From contig CATOSB010000006.1 of the NCBI GenBank assembly GCA_951812305.1, positions 62,001 through 126,000 of the forward strand: DNA of 64,000 nt, written 5' to 3'. Each line of letters starts with the position of its first letter. The first letter of the stretch is position 1. The DNA is from an uncultured Paracoccaceae bacterium (GTDB lineage Bacteria; Pseudomonadota; Alphaproteobacteria; Rhodobacterales; Rhodobacteraceae). Under the pieces are notes generated by a model. That model searched no databases. It saw nothing but the letters and a program-made list of their open reading frames with translations, and had not been told where the DNA came from. The position numbers were made by a program, and so were the translations under genes. This document shows, in pieces, positions 1 to 9,445 of this stretch.

Positions 1-697
1 CGGTTGCATCCTGTTCTTCACAGTCATCTTCGGCATCCTGATCGCCGTTCTGATCAACAAGTCCTTCCCCGGCCAAGGCATCGTCAGGGTTCTTCTGATC
101 TCGCCCTTCTTCGTCATGCCCGCCGTGAACGCGGTTTTGTGGATCAACATGATCCTTGACCCTGTACTTGGCCTGAACGGGCTTGCGGTTGGGGCCATCA
201 ACGACATTATCGCCAGTTTGCAGAACGCGCCGATTGTCGGTGGCTTCTTCTCGCTCTGGCCAGAATTTGAACCGATCTCGTTCCGCGCCACGCAAACCTC
301 GGCCTACGCGGTGATCATCATGGTCACGTGGCAATGGACACCGTTCGCCGTCTTGATCTTCATGACCTCGCTGCAATCCGAAGACCAGCAGCAGAAAGAG
401 GCCGCGATCCTCGACGGTGCCAGCACCTGGTCGATGTTCCGCTTTTTGACGTTGCCGCATCTGGGCCGCCCGGTCGCGATCGTGGTGATGATCCAGGCGA
501 TCTTCCACCTCTCGCTTTATGCCGAGATCGAGATCGTCAGCCGTGGCAACGGCAACAAGAACCTGCCGTATCTGATCGGCGAGTTCGCAACCAACAACAT
601 CGGCGCAGCCAGTGCCACCGGCATCTTCGCCGTCATTCTCGCAAACATCGTCGCCATCTTCCTTCTTCGGATGGTCGGCAAGACATTGATGGAATAG
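1..697 (+). CDS. smoF: Polyol/sugar ABC transporter inner-membrane permease (SmoF-like), 5' end cut by window
   Basis: The reading frame is open from base 2, so the gene starts upstream of the window and 231 C-terminal codons are visible. The product is very hydrophobic, with several membrane spans. Residues of the form EAAILDGAS followed by a hydrophobic stretch match the cytoplasmic EAA loop that docks the ATPase in MalF/SmoF-type permeases. It would form the transmembrane channel for sorbitol/mannitol with the next gene product. It is the first visible gene of a tight operon (13-base gap to smoG), in the order known for the Rhodobacter smo operon. The exact substrate is inferred from the downstream dehydrogenases. 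Confidence 0.88.
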   Translation, partial: GCILFFTVIFGILIAVLINKSFPGQGIVRVLLISPFFVMPAVNAVLWINMILDPVLGLNGLAVGAINDIIASLQNAPIVGGFFSLWPEFEPISFRATQTSAYAVIIMVTWQWTPFAVLIFMTSLQSEDQQQKEAAILDGASTWSMFRFLTLPHLGRPVAIVVMIQAIFHLSLYAEIEIVSRGNGNKNLPYLIGEFATNNIGAASATGIFAVILANIVAIFLLRMVGKTLME

Positions 698-709
698 GGG
701 GCCGATCCA

Positions 710-1546
710 ATGGCAATCGTCGCACAATCATCAAGATTTGGAATATATGGCCGGCCCGTTCTGGCTTGGGCAGTCGCCCTGATCTTCTTCTTCCCGATCT
801 TCTGGATGATCTTCACCAGCTTCAAGACCGATGCTGATGCGGTGAAACCTGAATTCCTGTTGTTCTTCACCCCGACGCTGGAGAACTACCTTAATATGAC
901 CGAAAACTATGACTACTGGCGCTTCGCCATCAACTCGGTCATCACCTCGGTCTTCGCAACGGCCTTCGCATTGGTGGTTGGCGTGCCCTGCGCATACGCG
1001 ATGGCATTCAATCCATCCCGGCACACCAAAGACGTGCTGATGTGGATGCTGTCGACCAAGATGCTGCCAGCTGCGGCGGTGCTTTACCCGATGACCTTCC
1101 TGACCAAGAACTTCCTTGGCATCTATGACACCAAATTTCTGGTCATCATCGTTCTATGCCTGATCAACCTGCCCATCGCGATCTGGATGCTCTTCACCTA
1201 CTTCAAGGAGATCCCGAAAGAGATCATCGAAGCGGGCAAGATGGACGGCGTCAACACATGGGGCGAGGTCAAGGAAATCCTTGTTCCGCTCGCTTGGGGG
1301 GGCATTGCGTCAACCGCGCTTCTGACCTTCATCTTCTGCTGGAACGAAGCTTATTGGACGGTCCGGCTGACCACCACAGATGCCGCGACGCTGTCAAAGC
1401 TAATCGAAGGCAACCGCGCGCCAGAGGGCCTGTTCTTCGGGCGCCTGTCTGCCGTCTCCACCGCCGCCGTCGGACCGATCATCGTTCTCGGCTGGTTCTG
1501 TCAGAAACAACTTGTCCAAGGCCTGACCTTCGGCGCTGTGAAATAG
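710..1546 (+). CDS. smoG: Polyol/sugar ABC transporter inner-membrane permease (SmoG-like)
   Basis: A 278-residue protein of the MalG/SmoG permease type, with about six hydrophobic segments. Its EAA loop is visible as EIIEAGKMDGVNTWGEVKEI. The length is normal for the family. It pairs with the preceding permease to form the heterodimeric channel, energised by the ATPase encoded 9 bases downstream. A purine-rich stretch before the ATG can serve as ribosome site. Family assignment is secure; sorbitol/mannitol specificity rests on operon context. Confidence 0.9.
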   Translation: MAIVAQSSRFGIYGRPVLAWAVALIFFFPIFWMIFTSFKTDADAVKPEFLLFFTPTLENYLNMTENYDYWRFAINSVITSVFATAFALVVGVPCAYAMAFNPSRHTKDVLMWMLSTKMLPAAAVLYPMTFLTKNFLGIYDTKFLVIIVLCLINLPIAIWMLFTYFKEIPKEIIEAGKMDGVNTWGEVKEILVPLAWGGIASTALLTFIFCWNEAYWTVRLTTTDAATLSKLIEGNRAPEGLFFGRLSAVSTAAVGPIIVLGWFCQKQLVQGLTFGAVK

Positions 1547-1555
1547 GAAAAAATC

Positions 1556-2557
1556 ATGGGACGCATCGTACTTGAAAAAGTCAGCAAAAGCTTCGGCGAG
1601 ACAGAAGTCATCCCGCCGCTGGATCTGGAAATCGACGATGGCGAATTCGCCGTATTCGTCGGCCCCTCGGGCTGTGGTAAATCCACGTTGTTGCGCCTGA
1701 TCGCGGGGCTGGAAGACACCACTTCAGGCAAAGTCATCATCGATGGAGAGGACGCCACGGAAGTCTCGCCATCAAAGCGTGGACTGGCAATGGTGTTCCA
1801 GACCTACGCGCTTTACCCGCATATGACGGTGCGCAAGAACATCGCGTTCCCGATGCGAATGGCGGGGATGTCTCAGGCCGAGCAGGACAAGAAGATCGAG
1901 GCGGCAGCAACCGCGCTGAACCTGACCGACTATCTGGATCGTAAACCCGGCCAGCTCTCGGGTGGTCAGCGTCAGCGTGTCGCCATTGGCCGCGCCATTG
2001 TGCGCGATCCGTCGGCCTTCCTGTTTGACGAACCCCTGTCAAACCTCGACGCCGCGCTGCGTGTAGGTATGCGGCTGGAAATCAGCGAAATGCACAAGCG
2101 CATGGAAACGACGATGATCTACGTCACGCACGATCAGGTTGAAGCCATGACAATGGCCGACAAGATCGTCGTGCTGCAGGCTGGCGTGATCGAACAGGTC
2201 GGCAGCCCGCTGGATCTTTACCGGACGCCGCGCAACGTCTTTGTCGCCGGATTCATCGGCTCGCCGAAGATGAACCTGATCGATGGCACTGAAGCGGCCA
2301 AGCAGGACGCACACACCATAGGTATCCGGCCAGAGCATATCGATGTCTCGACCACCGAAGGCTTGTGGCAGGGCACCGTTGGCGTTGCCGAACATCTGGG
2401 CAGCGACACGTTCATTCACGTCCACGGTATCGAAGGTTGCGACCCGTTGACCGTGCGCGCCGGCGGTGAAATGTCGGTAAAACATGGCGACACGATCTTC
2501 CTGTCGCCGCAAATGGAGCATTTGCACAAGTTCGACGCGCAAGGCCTGCGTGTATGA
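1556..2557 (+). CDS. smoK: Polyol ABC transporter ATP-binding protein (SmoK/MalK family)
   Basis: A 333-residue ABC ATPase. The Walker A motif GPSGCGKST lies near residue 38, the signature LSGGQRQR near 134, and Walker [12 protein letters not shown] follows with the H-loop in YVTHDQ. The C-terminal part, about residue 235 onward, is the short OB-like MOI/TOBE region typical of MalK/UgpC proteins (IGIRPEHI). It powers the SmoFG channel from the cytoplasmic side. The stop codon overlaps the start of the following dehydrogenase by four bases (ATGA), indicating translational coupling. Confidence 0.92.
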   Translation: MGRIVLEKVSKSFGETEVIPPLDLEIDDGEFAVFVGPSGCGKSTLLRLIAGLEDTTSGKVIIDGEDATEVSPSKRGLAMVFQTYALYPHMTVRKNIAFPMRMAGMSQAEQDKKIEAAATALNLTDYLDRKPGQLSGGQRQRVAIGRAIVRDPSAFLFDEPLSNLDAALRVGMRLEISEMHKRMETTMIYVTHDQVEAMTMADKIVVLQAGVIEQVGSPLDLYRTPRNVFVAGFIGSPKMNLIDGTEAAKQDAHTIGIRPEHIDVSTTEGLWQGTVGVAEHLGSDTFIHVHGIEGCDPLTVRAGGEMSVKHGDTIFLSPQMEHLHKFDAQGLRV

Positions 2558-3318
2558 GGCTTGCCGGCAAAACCGCGCTCATAACCGGTGCCGCACGCGG
2601 CATCGGACGCGCTTTTGCTGAAGCCTACATTCGAGAGGGCGCGCAAGTCTCAATTGCAGATATCGACATTGCGCGCGCCCATGAAACGGGCATCCAGATC
2701 GGGGCAACAGCCATCGAAATGGATGTGACCGATCAGACCAGCATTGATTCGGGCGTCGCGCAAGCCATTGACGCAATGGGCCAGATCGACATTCTGATCA
2801 ACAACGCCGCCGTGTTCACGGCTGCGCCGATTGTTGAAATCACGCGCGAGGACTACGCTCGCGCCTTCGATATCAACGTCTCCGGAACGCTGTTCACAAT
2901 GCAGGCCGTCGCGCGCCACATGATCGAGACCGGCATTCGCGGGTACATCATCAATATGGCCAGCCAGGCTGGCAGGCGGGGCGAACCACTCGTCGCGGTT
3001 TATTGCGCCACCAAAGCCGCCGTGATCAGCCTGACCCAATCCGCGGGCCTGAACCTGATCCAGCACGGCATCAACGTGAACGCCATCTCTCCCGGTGTGG
3101 TCGACGGTGAACACTGGGACGGCGTTGACGCATTCTTCGCCAAATACGAAAACAAGAAACCGGGGCAGAAAAAGGCCGAGGTCGGTGCCGCCGTACCACA
3201 TGGCCGCATGGGAACGGCGGAGGACCTGACCGGCATGGCGGTCTTTCTGGCCAGCGGCGGGGCAGATTATGTCGTCGCGCAAACGTATAACGTAGACGGC
3301 GGCCAGTGGATGAGTTGA
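2554..3318 (+). CDS. smoS: Sorbitol dehydrogenase, short-chain dehydrogenase family (SmoS-like)
   Basis: A 254-residue classical SDR. The NAD-binding glycine motif TGAARGIG is at the N-terminus, the NNAA motif is near residue 87, and the catalytic YCATK lies near 150. It ends with the usual DGGQWMS-type tail. In the smo operon this enzyme oxidises sorbitol (and galactitol) to the ketose after uptake. It is coupled by overlap to smoK upstream, and its stop overlaps the start of mtlK. The family is certain; the substrate is inferred from the operon and the mtlK neighbour. Confidence 0.88.
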   Translation: MRLAGKTALITGAARGIGRAFAEAYIREGAQVSIADIDIARAHETGIQIGATAIEMDVTDQTSIDSGVAQAIDAMGQIDILINNAAVFTAAPIVEITREDYARAFDINVSGTLFTMQAVARHMIETGIRGYIINMASQAGRRGEPLVAVYCATKAAVISLTQSAGLNLIQHGINVNAISPGVVDGEHWDGVDAFFAKYENKKPGQKKAEVGAAVPHGRMGTAEDLTGMAVFLASGGADYVVAQTYNVDGGQWMS

Positions 3319-4814
3319 TGGACGATATCGCGCAGGATACCAAGCCCGTAAGGCTGTCGAATGCGACACTTTCGAAACTTCCCGATGGCGTCGATCGTCC
3401 GCGCTATGACCGCAGCAAACTGACGCCGGGGATCGTTCATATCGGCCTCGGCAATTTTCATCGCGGCCATCAGGCCTGGTATCTGCATCGCTTGATGCAA
3501 CAGGGGCTGGCGCATGACTGGGCGATCATTGGTGCCGGTGTCCGCCCTTATGACGCCAAAATGCGCGAAAAGTTTCTGGCACAGGATTGCCTGACCACGT
3601 TGATCGAGCTTGATCCGCACGGCACCGCCGCAGAGGTCATCGGCTCCATGATCGATTATCTGCCGGTCGAACCCGGCAACGGTCCGTTGATCGAGGCGAT
3701 GATCAATCCCGCCATTCGCATCGTGTCGCTCACCATCACCGAAGGCGGGTATTTCGTTGATCCCGTGACCGGCGGGTTTGACGCTGATCACCCCGATATT
3801 CGACGCGATGCCGAAGATCTTTCAGCACCGATCACTGCTTTCGGGGCTATCGTAACAGCACTCGCTGCCCGCCGCGAAGCCGGGTTCGGGCCAATGACGC
3901 TGCAATCCTGCGACAACCTGCAAAACAACGGCTCCATACTGCGCCAGACAGTTGTGTCGCTGGCGCGATTGGTTGACGCTGCCCTTGCCGACTGGATCGA
4001 CGAAAATTGCAGCTTCCCGAACTCGATGGTCGATTGCATCGTTCCGGCAACCGGGCCCGACGAATTGGCGCTGGCGCACGCTCTTGGGATCGAGGATGCA
4101 GTTCCGGTAACCCATGAAAACTATCGCCAGTGGGTGATCGAGGATGACTTCTGCGCCGGACGCCCCGAATGGGAGAAATCCGGCGCAACGATTTCGGATC
4201 AGGTCCACGACTACGAGGCAATGAAGATCCGCATTCTGAATGGCGGCCACCAGATCGTCGCAAATGCCGGGGAGCTTCTGGGTTGCGAGATGATTGCCGA
4301 CTGCATGGCCGACCCGGAAATCCTCGGGTTCTTCCGCAAAGTCCAAAAGGATGAAATCGCGCCTTACGTTCATAAGGTTCCCGACATTTCGACCAGCGAT
4401 TATATTGCCCTGATCGAAAGGCGTTTCGCAAATCCAGAGATTAAGGACACAACGCGCCGGGTCGCGTTCGATGGTTCCTCCCGCCACACCGGCTTTATCC
4501 TGCCAATCCTTCGCGACGCAATTACTGCCGGCGGCTCAGTCGAAGGTCTGGCGCTGGCAGAGGCGTTGTGGGCGCGAATGTGCGCCGGAACCCGCGAAGA
4601 CGGTTCTGCAATTGACGCCAATGATCCGCATTGGGATGACCTGCATTCCGCCGCCGGCGCCGCCCGCTCACGTCCTGCTGCATGGCTCGAGCAATCACAT
4701 TTCTACGGCGACCTTGTCGACAATCCAGACTTCAGCGGCGCGTTTGACCGCTGGCTCGTCCAGATCTGGCGCGACGGTTGCCGCGAAACGTTACGCGGCT
4801 ACATCGGGAGCTGA
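3318..4814 (+). CDS. mtlK: Mannitol 2-dehydrogenase
   Basis: A long-chain polyol dehydrogenase of about 498 residues, a normal length. The N-terminal Rossmann domain contains GLGNFHRGHQAWY. The family signature with the catalytic Lys and Asn is visible as KIRILNGGHQIVANAGELLG in the middle of the protein. It oxidises D-mannitol (and D-arabitol/sorbitol) to the ketose with NAD. I chose the ATG that overlaps the smoS stop as TGATG; a GTG four codons upstream is an alternative. It is the last gene of the visible operon. Confidence 0.93.
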   Translation: MDDIAQDTKPVRLSNATLSKLPDGVDRPRYDRSKLTPGIVHIGLGNFHRGHQAWYLHRLMQQGLAHDWAIIGAGVRPYDAKMREKFLAQDCLTTLIELDPHGTAAEVIGSMIDYLPVEPGNGPLIEAMINPAIRIVSLTITEGGYFVDPVTGGFDADHPDIRRDAEDLSAPITAFGAIVTALAARREAGFGPMTLQSCDNLQNNGSILRQTVVSLARLVDAALADWIDENCSFPNSMVDCIVPATGPDELALAHALGIEDAVPVTHENYRQWVIEDDFCAGRPEWEKSGATISDQVHDYEAMKIRILNGGHQIVANAGELLGCEMIADCMADPEILGFFRKVQKDEIAPYVHKVPDISTSDYIALIERRFANPEIKDTTRRVAFDGSSRHTGFILPILRDAITAGGSVEGLALAEALWARMCAGTREDGSAIDANDPHWDDLHSAAGAARSRPAAWLEQSHFYGDLVDNPDFSGAFDRWLVQIWRDGCRETLRGYIGS

Positions 4815-4833
4815 ATGAAGCTTCCTGCCTTCG

Positions 4834-4940
4834 CTTGAAGCGCACCTCGCATTTTGCGACCCCCGCGCGGAATCAAGGCCGCTTGGGCCGCCGCGCGATC
4901 GCCTGCCCGTTCCCACGGGCTGGCGATTTGGTGAGGGCAG
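4834..4940 (+). repeat. Double-hairpin intergenic repeat, copy 1
   Basis: A roughly 100-base element with a conserved leader (TTGAAGCGcAC) and two hairpins. The first has stem CGCGCGG/CCGCGCG enclosing AATCAAGGCC. The second, at 4898-4927, pairs ATCGCCTGCCCGT with ACGGGCTGGCGAT with one mismatch. The tail reads GGCGATTT..TGAGGG. Related copies lie at 18140-18241, 35071-35135 and, on the minus strand, 35198-35296. The segment ACGGGCAGGCAATCGCGCG at about 5012-5030 is complementary to 4892-4910, so a larger fold is possible. The interval 4815-5087 between convergent mtlK and lpxK holds nothing else that I recognise. Confidence 0.7.
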
Positions 4941-5087
4941 TGCACGCCATTGAATTCGCGCGGACTTGGCTGGCATAAATCGCGCCATTGAGAAGTCGGT
5001 TTCGCCACCCCACGGGCAGGCAATCGCGCGTCTAGGTATTCGGTTGATGGTTGCCTGCGTCACGCAGGCTTGTTTGCCGCAAGGAAA

Positions 5088-6071
5088 TCAGCCCAAAATC
5101 GTTTCCAACAACGCCCGCAGCGGCCCATCATCCACAAGCCGCAACCGCACCGGCAGCGTCAATACCTTCGCCCGGAACGCATCGGGCAATCGCACTGCAT
5201 CCTTCTCCGTCGTCACCAGCTGCGCCCCGAGCCCCTCTGCTTCCGACTCCAGCCTGCTCAAAAGAGTGGCATTCAATGTCTGGTGGTCATCCAATGGCAC
5301 CTTGCGCGCGATATCAGCACCGACCCCATCGAGTGTTTCGAAAAACTTTCCCGGCCGTCCGATACCTGCAAAGGCCAACACACGCAGATTGTGCCAATCC
5401 ATACCTGTGGCCAATGGCTCCAATTCGGCCTCCACTACCGGGATCGCAAGCGCACCGCGCCAACGATCCAGGAACACATTGCGCTCCCGTTCCCGGCCGA
5501 TCAAAATCACGATATCGGCGCGCGCCAACCCAATCTCAACTGGTTCACGCAGCGGTCCGGCCGGGCAAACCCGACCGTTGCCAAATCCCACCGTCGCATC
5601 GACGGTGACAATTGAAAGCGATTTTTGAACAGCCCCATTCTGGTGCGCGTCGTCAAGCACGACGACCTCGGGACCCGCTGTCTCGGCGGCCCGCACACCT
5701 GCCGCACGATCCCGCGCCACCCAGACCGGTGCAAAGGAAGACAACAGCAACGGCTCGTCCCCGACATCTGACGCCGTGTCGCGGCGCTCATCCACTCTGT
5801 GCGGCCCCGTTTCCCGCCCGCCATATCCCCGAGACACAACATGAACCTTACGTCTCGACATGGCCTCAACCAACGCAATCACCGTTGGTGTTTTCCCCGT
5901 TCCGCCAAGGTTCAGATTCCCGACAGAAATCACTGGCACGCTGGCCTCGTAGCCTTTGTGCGCGATGCGCCACGCCGTAGCCTGAGCATAGATTGCGCCA
6001 AGCGGCGTCAGCAGCCGCGCCCAAATCGACGGCTTCTCGGGCGGGGTAAACCAGAACACAGGCGGCTGCAT
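5088..6071 (-). CDS. lpxK: Tetraacyldisaccharide 4'-kinase (lipid A biosynthesis)
   Basis: A 327-residue LpxK. The P-loop is visible as VGNLNLGGTGKTPTV near residue 55, and the conserved DDAHQ (normally DDGfQ) follows near 140. LpxK phosphorylates the 4' position of the lipid A precursor at the inner membrane. The start ATG overlaps the waaA stop by one base (TGATG), so the pair is translationally coupled. Length and domain order are normal. The gene ends a minus-strand envelope cluster and converges on mtlK. Confidence 0.94.
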   Translation of the reverse strand: MQPPVFWFTPPEKPSIWARLLTPLGAIYAQATAWRIAHKGYEASVPVISVGNLNLGGTGKTPTVIALVEAMSRRKVHVVSRGYGGRETGPHRVDERRDTASDVGDEPLLLSSFAPVWVARDRAAGVRAAETAGPEVVVLDDAHQNGAVQKSLSIVTVDATVGFGNGRVCPAGPLREPVEIGLARADIVILIGRERERNVFLDRWRGALAIPVVEAELEPLATGMDWHNLRVLAFAGIGRPGKFFETLDGVGADIARKVPLDDHQTLNATLLSRLESEAEGLGAQLVTTEKDAVRLPDAFRAKVLTLPVRLRLVDDGPLRALLETILG

Positions 6072-7288
6072 CAGATGTCGTCCAGCTCGGCAAGGACCAG
6101 ATCAATCGCCCGGTCGGTCACCTCTGCTCCGGCTGACGAAACATTCCACGCCGCATGAGCCATCTTCGCCGCAGTTGCCGGTGATAGTGTTTCCTCAACA
6201 GCCTGACCCAGCGCTTTTGCGTCCCTGACGCGACGTGCCGCGTCGCCGGCTTCGTATTTTGCATAAGCCGCAGCGTGATTTTTTACATTCTGACCAAACA
6301 GGATGGCCGATCCCAACGCCGCCGCGCCGTGCGGAGAAACCCCGCCGCCATCGTCAAGCGACTGACCCAGAAACGTTATCTGAGCCAGCCGAAGCCAAAG
6401 ACCCAATTCTCCGGCCTCATCGGCGATCAAGACCTGAACTTCGGCTTCCGGGTCTTCATCCTCAGACCGCAGCGCGACGCCGATACCTTGTTCCCGCAGC
6501 GTCTTTGCCCAAACTTCACCATCGCCGGGGTCTTGGGGAACCATAATCAGCAGCAGGCGGTGCGCCTTGCGTTCTGCGAACAGATGCGCGGCGATACTGG
6601 CGTCGCATTCCGCCTGCGTGACCCCAATCGCCGTCCAAACCGGACGCCCGCCAATCACTTTCGCAAGCCGGTCTCGTTCCGCCTCGTTGCACGGTGGGGC
6701 AGGGGTGGCTTCCTCCAGGAACCCGGAAACTTCCAACCGGTCACCCGGCATCCCCATCAATTGCAACGTGGTCGCCACATCCGTGTCGCCAGTGATAACC
6801 GTTTGAAACCGCTCAAGTAATGATGCCGACATGCCTCGATACCACCGCCAGGACTGTGCGTCGGGCCTCGCTGATCCTGCATCAAACAGATAAAGCGGCA
6901 CGCCGCGATCCACCGCTTCGGTCATCAGTGCCGGGCGCAATTCAGGTTCGGTCCAGACTCCGATATCCGGCTTCCAATGATCAAGAAACCGACCGACCGC
7001 CGGAACGTTGTCGTCCGGTACCAGCAGGCGAAAAATGTCCTCGGTGCCGTCCGGACGCGTCGCCGCACTGGTGGTGAAGGCAAAACTCAATTCTTCGCGT
7101 TCCGCCAGCAAACGTCCGGCAAGTTCCATTGCCGCGCCTGCCTCTGCATCCGACCCTGAATGTACCCAGACCAACGGCCCCTCCGGCCTTTCCTGGGTCG
7201 TATACCCGCCCCGCTCCGCCTCAGCAGATTGCCTCTCTCCACGCGCGCGTGTCGCAAGGTACCAGGCAAGCTGCAGCGACTTCGCCAT
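6071..7288 (-). CDS. waaA: 3-deoxy-D-manno-octulosonic acid (Kdo) transferase
   Basis: A 405-residue member of the WaaA/KdtA family, which transfers Kdo to lipid A at the inner membrane. The N-terminal glycosyltransferase motif reads WVHSGSDAEAG; the Ser and the catalytic-base Glu of the usual HAVSVGE are kept while the surrounding residues are not. The C-terminal half contains the nucleotide-sugar binding region with GGGVSPHGAAALGSAILFG. It is coupled to lpxK downstream and follows the DUF4170 gene by five bases. Sequence is divergent from enterobacterial WaaA, as in other Rhodobacterales. Confidence 0.9.
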   Translation of the reverse strand: MAKSLQLAWYLATRARGERQSAEAERGGYTTQERPEGPLVWVHSGSDAEAGAAMELAGRLLAEREELSFAFTTSAATRPDGTEDIFRLLVPDDNVPAVGRFLDHWKPDIGVWTEPELRPALMTEAVDRGVPLYLFDAGSARPDAQSWRWYRGMSASLLERFQTVITGDTDVATTLQLMGMPGDRLEVSGFLEEATPAPPCNEAERDRLAKVIGGRPVWTAIGVTQAECDASIAAHLFAERKAHRLLLIMVPQDPGDGEVWAKTLREQGIGVALRSEDEDPEAEVQVLIADEAGELGLWLRLAQITFLGQSLDDGGGVSPHGAAALGSAILFGQNVKNHAAAYAKYEAGDAARRVRDAKALGQAVEETLSPATAAKMAHAAWNVSSAGAEVTDRAIDLVLAELDDI

Positions 7289-7293
7289 CTGAT

Positions 7294-7539
7294 CTAGGTA
7301 TCCAGTTCCTCGGTCGTCGACGCCTCGGCCTCTTCATCGCGCAGCCGGTGCAAATGGGCGATGAAATAGCGGGTATGCGCATTATCCACTGTGCGCTGGG
7401 CTGCGGATTTCCACGCGTCATAGGCCGCCTGATAATTTGGATAAATCCCCACTACGTCGAGGTTGTCGGGGTCCTTGAACTGCGTCTTCGTCGGATCAAC
7501 AAGCTCGCCGCCAAAAACAAGATGCAGGCGCTGGGGCAT
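7294..7539 (-). CDS. DUF4170 family protein
   Basis: An 81-residue protein starting MPQRLHLVFGGEL, which matches the small DUF4170 proteins commonly found next to waaA in Rhodobacterales. The frame is open 35 codons further upstream, but the ATG at 7539 is preceded by a good GGAG ribosome site and matches the domain start, so I use it. Function is unknown. Position five bases before waaA suggests the same transcript. The acidic C-terminal tail (DEEAEASTTEELDT) is probably disordered. Confidence 0.8.
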   Translation of the reverse strand: MPQRLHLVFGGELVDPTKTQFKDPDNLDVVGIYPNYQAAYDAWKSAAQRTVDNAHTRYFIAHLHRLRDEEAEASTTEELDT

Positions 7540-7736
7540 GGGAGGTCTCCTCTGAGTTTGGCGGCAGGTTAGTGGAGGATAACGAGAATCGAAAGGTACC
7601 GTCTGGTGCGGCACTCGGTCCGGTGGCTTCTGTATAGTTTTCAAGCAACTGGCGCAAAATAGACAATTCGATTTACCAGACCCGCAATAAGTGATAAGAT
7701 TTGCGCATTGTATTATGGAGATTGAAATGAAATATA

Positions 7737-9336
7737 GTAACTCCCAAGCACCCTGTCCGATAGGGTTGCGGGGTTTTGTTCCGTCAGAGCCGTGCGATGA
7801 TCTGAGGTGGTGACAGGGTCAGGATTTCCAGGATGTTGAACCGGTGTTTTCTGGCCGTCGAGATGACGGACCTGATGTCGGCGAAGACCCGCGCGCCCTC
7901 GAGGGTGCGGAAGGTGCCCGAGATTTTCATGCGCAGCTTCATCATGCGCAGGTCCTGTTCGGCCTGATTGTTTGTGAATGGGACCGCGAAGTCGGCGATG
8001 AATCGCAAAACGTCATCGCGGTAGTCACGCAGGCGGAGGAGCAGGTTGTGGCCTGGCCGCCTGGCTTTTCGGCCGCGGGTGCCGGGGCTTTTGGCCAGCG
8101 GGGGCTGGCGTTCGTGGAAGGCGAGCCCCTTGGCGAGGATCGCCATGTATCTGGTGACTATACCCTGGCGAACCAGTTCCGGGAGTTCGGTCTCGCCTTG
8201 ATCCTGAGCCGCGCATCTGAGCTGATTGGCGCTATGAAGCACTGCGCTCATCTCCGTCGCCCAAGGCTCTTTTTCGATCTCTTCGATGGCCTTGAGTTCG
8301 CGCAAGTGATGCGCCCCGCAGAGGGCGTGGGCGTCCACTCCGCTCATATGGGCGTAGTAGGGTTTCCAGTGATCATGAATGATCGTCCCGCCGGTCAGGA
8401 AGGTTGGAACAGCACCGCGTTTGGCGCTGATGCGGTAATGGGTGAAGGCGGTATCGCAGATCGTGTGCAGCCAGTGCAGCTTGCCGGCAACACGAAGTCC
8501 GGTCTCGTCCAGATGCCGAACGCCGCCTTCGGCAAGCCGGGCGAGAATGTGTTCAACCACGACACCCATCTTATTTGCCGCGCCGCGCGTCCAGTTGGTC
8601 ACGCTGGCCGCGCACAAGCTGGTGGCCCCAAACAGGTCGCGCATAAGCTGGCAGACCCGATCCTCGGGTATCAGCTGCTGAACATTGCAATAGACCGCCA
8701 CTGCCCGCATGCGCGTGCCATATTGCACATGCGCGGCCACGCCATCGGGAAAGCCAGCCGTCGTCGTGGCTCGACAATGGTCGCAACAATAAACCGCCGC
8801 CTGATGCTCGGTGACCTCCAGGCGTGGCGCAGGCAAGTCGAACACCTGACGCTTCTCGATCCCTTTCACCATCTCCGCCGTCAGGGCGCTCTGACAGGCG
8901 CTGCAATGCGTCGCCTCATGCCGTTCGACAAAGTCGGGTGTTGACGTCTGGCGCAGGGTGTCGCCCCGGTGGCCAACTTGGCCGCCACTTTTCTTTCCGG
9001 ATTTGCCACGCAGGCTGCGCGGGGCTGGCTTCTTCAGGCCATCACTTGAAGGGGGCTTGCTGCTATTGCTGCTGTTCTTGGCCAACTGTCGGCGCAGGTC
9101 CGTGATCTCTTCCGCCATGCTCGCCAACGCAGCTTCAAGCTCAGCGATCCGACGCAGAGCCGTGGCGAGAAGTTGTTCAAGGGCGGCAACCTGATCCATC
9201 CCACCACTGATTCAGAGAAATCAACCCGGCGCCACAGAATTCAGACAAGAAAGAAAAAAACACGCGCAAAATGGCAAATTCGACTCACCATAAAACTGAC
9301 AATAACACTCAAACGTGGGGGGTGCTTGGGAGTTAC
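7737..9336 (-). mobile_element. IS66-family element, single-ORF type (copy 1)
   Basis: A 1600-bp element bounded by inverted repeats GTAACTCCCAAGCACCC (left) and its complement (right). It is flanked by GAAATATA and GAAATATT, an 8-bp target duplication with one mismatch. It encodes a single transposase and no tnpA/tnpB, as in the ISBst12-like branch. A second copy at 40529-42129 differs by an extra A in a poly-A run near the right end; I saw no other difference on reading. It interrupts the secreted-protein gene three codons after its start. Confidence 0.93.
7784..9199 (-). CDS. IS66-family transposase
   Basis: A 471-residue transposase. A coiled-coil leader (AALEQLLATALRRIAELEAAL) is followed by the low-complexity NSSNSSKPPSSDG segment typical of the IS66 N-terminus. 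Next comes a Cys-containing zinc-binding segment (HCSACQ, CCDHC), then the DDE core with HLDETGLRV, and a C-terminal FTNNQAEQDLRMMKLRMKISG motif with the final Glu. Its start is inside the element and it fills nearly all of it. The product of the second copy at 40576-41991 is identical. Confidence 0.95.
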   Translation of the reverse strand: MDQVAALEQLLATALRRIAELEAALASMAEEITDLRRQLAKNSSNSSKPPSSDGLKKPAPRSLRGKSGKKSGGQVGHRGDTLRQTSTPDFVERHEATHCSACQSALTAEMVKGIEKRQVFDLPAPRLEVTEHQAAVYCCDHCRATTTAGFPDGVAAHVQYGTRMRAVAVYCNVQQLIPEDRVCQLMRDLFGATSLCAASVTNWTRGAANKMGVVVEHILARLAEGGVRHLDETGLRVAGKLHWLHTICDTAFTHYRISAKRGAVPTFLTGGTIIHDHWKPYYAHMSGVDAHALCGAHHLRELKAIEEIEKEPWATEMSAVLHSANQLRCAAQDQGETELPELVRQGIVTRYMAILAKGLAFHERQPPLAKSPGTRGRKARRPGHNLLLRLRDYRDDVLRFIADFAVPFTNNQAEQDLRMMKLRMKISGTFRTLEGARVFADIRSVISTARKHRFNILEILTLSPPQIIARL

Positions 9337-9445
9337 GAAATATTTTATTTTGTTTGTTTATTGCGCTGCTTTTTCTTTTGTTACTGACAGCGCTAGTGCT
9401 GCGACAATCAACAAAAAAGCCAAAGCAAATGGAACCGTGAAGCTT

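Noticed and set aside
7844..8944. 366-codon plus-strand frame inside the IS66 element (also at 40636-41736)
   Set aside because: Exact antisense of the IS66 transposase; present twice only because the element is present twice.
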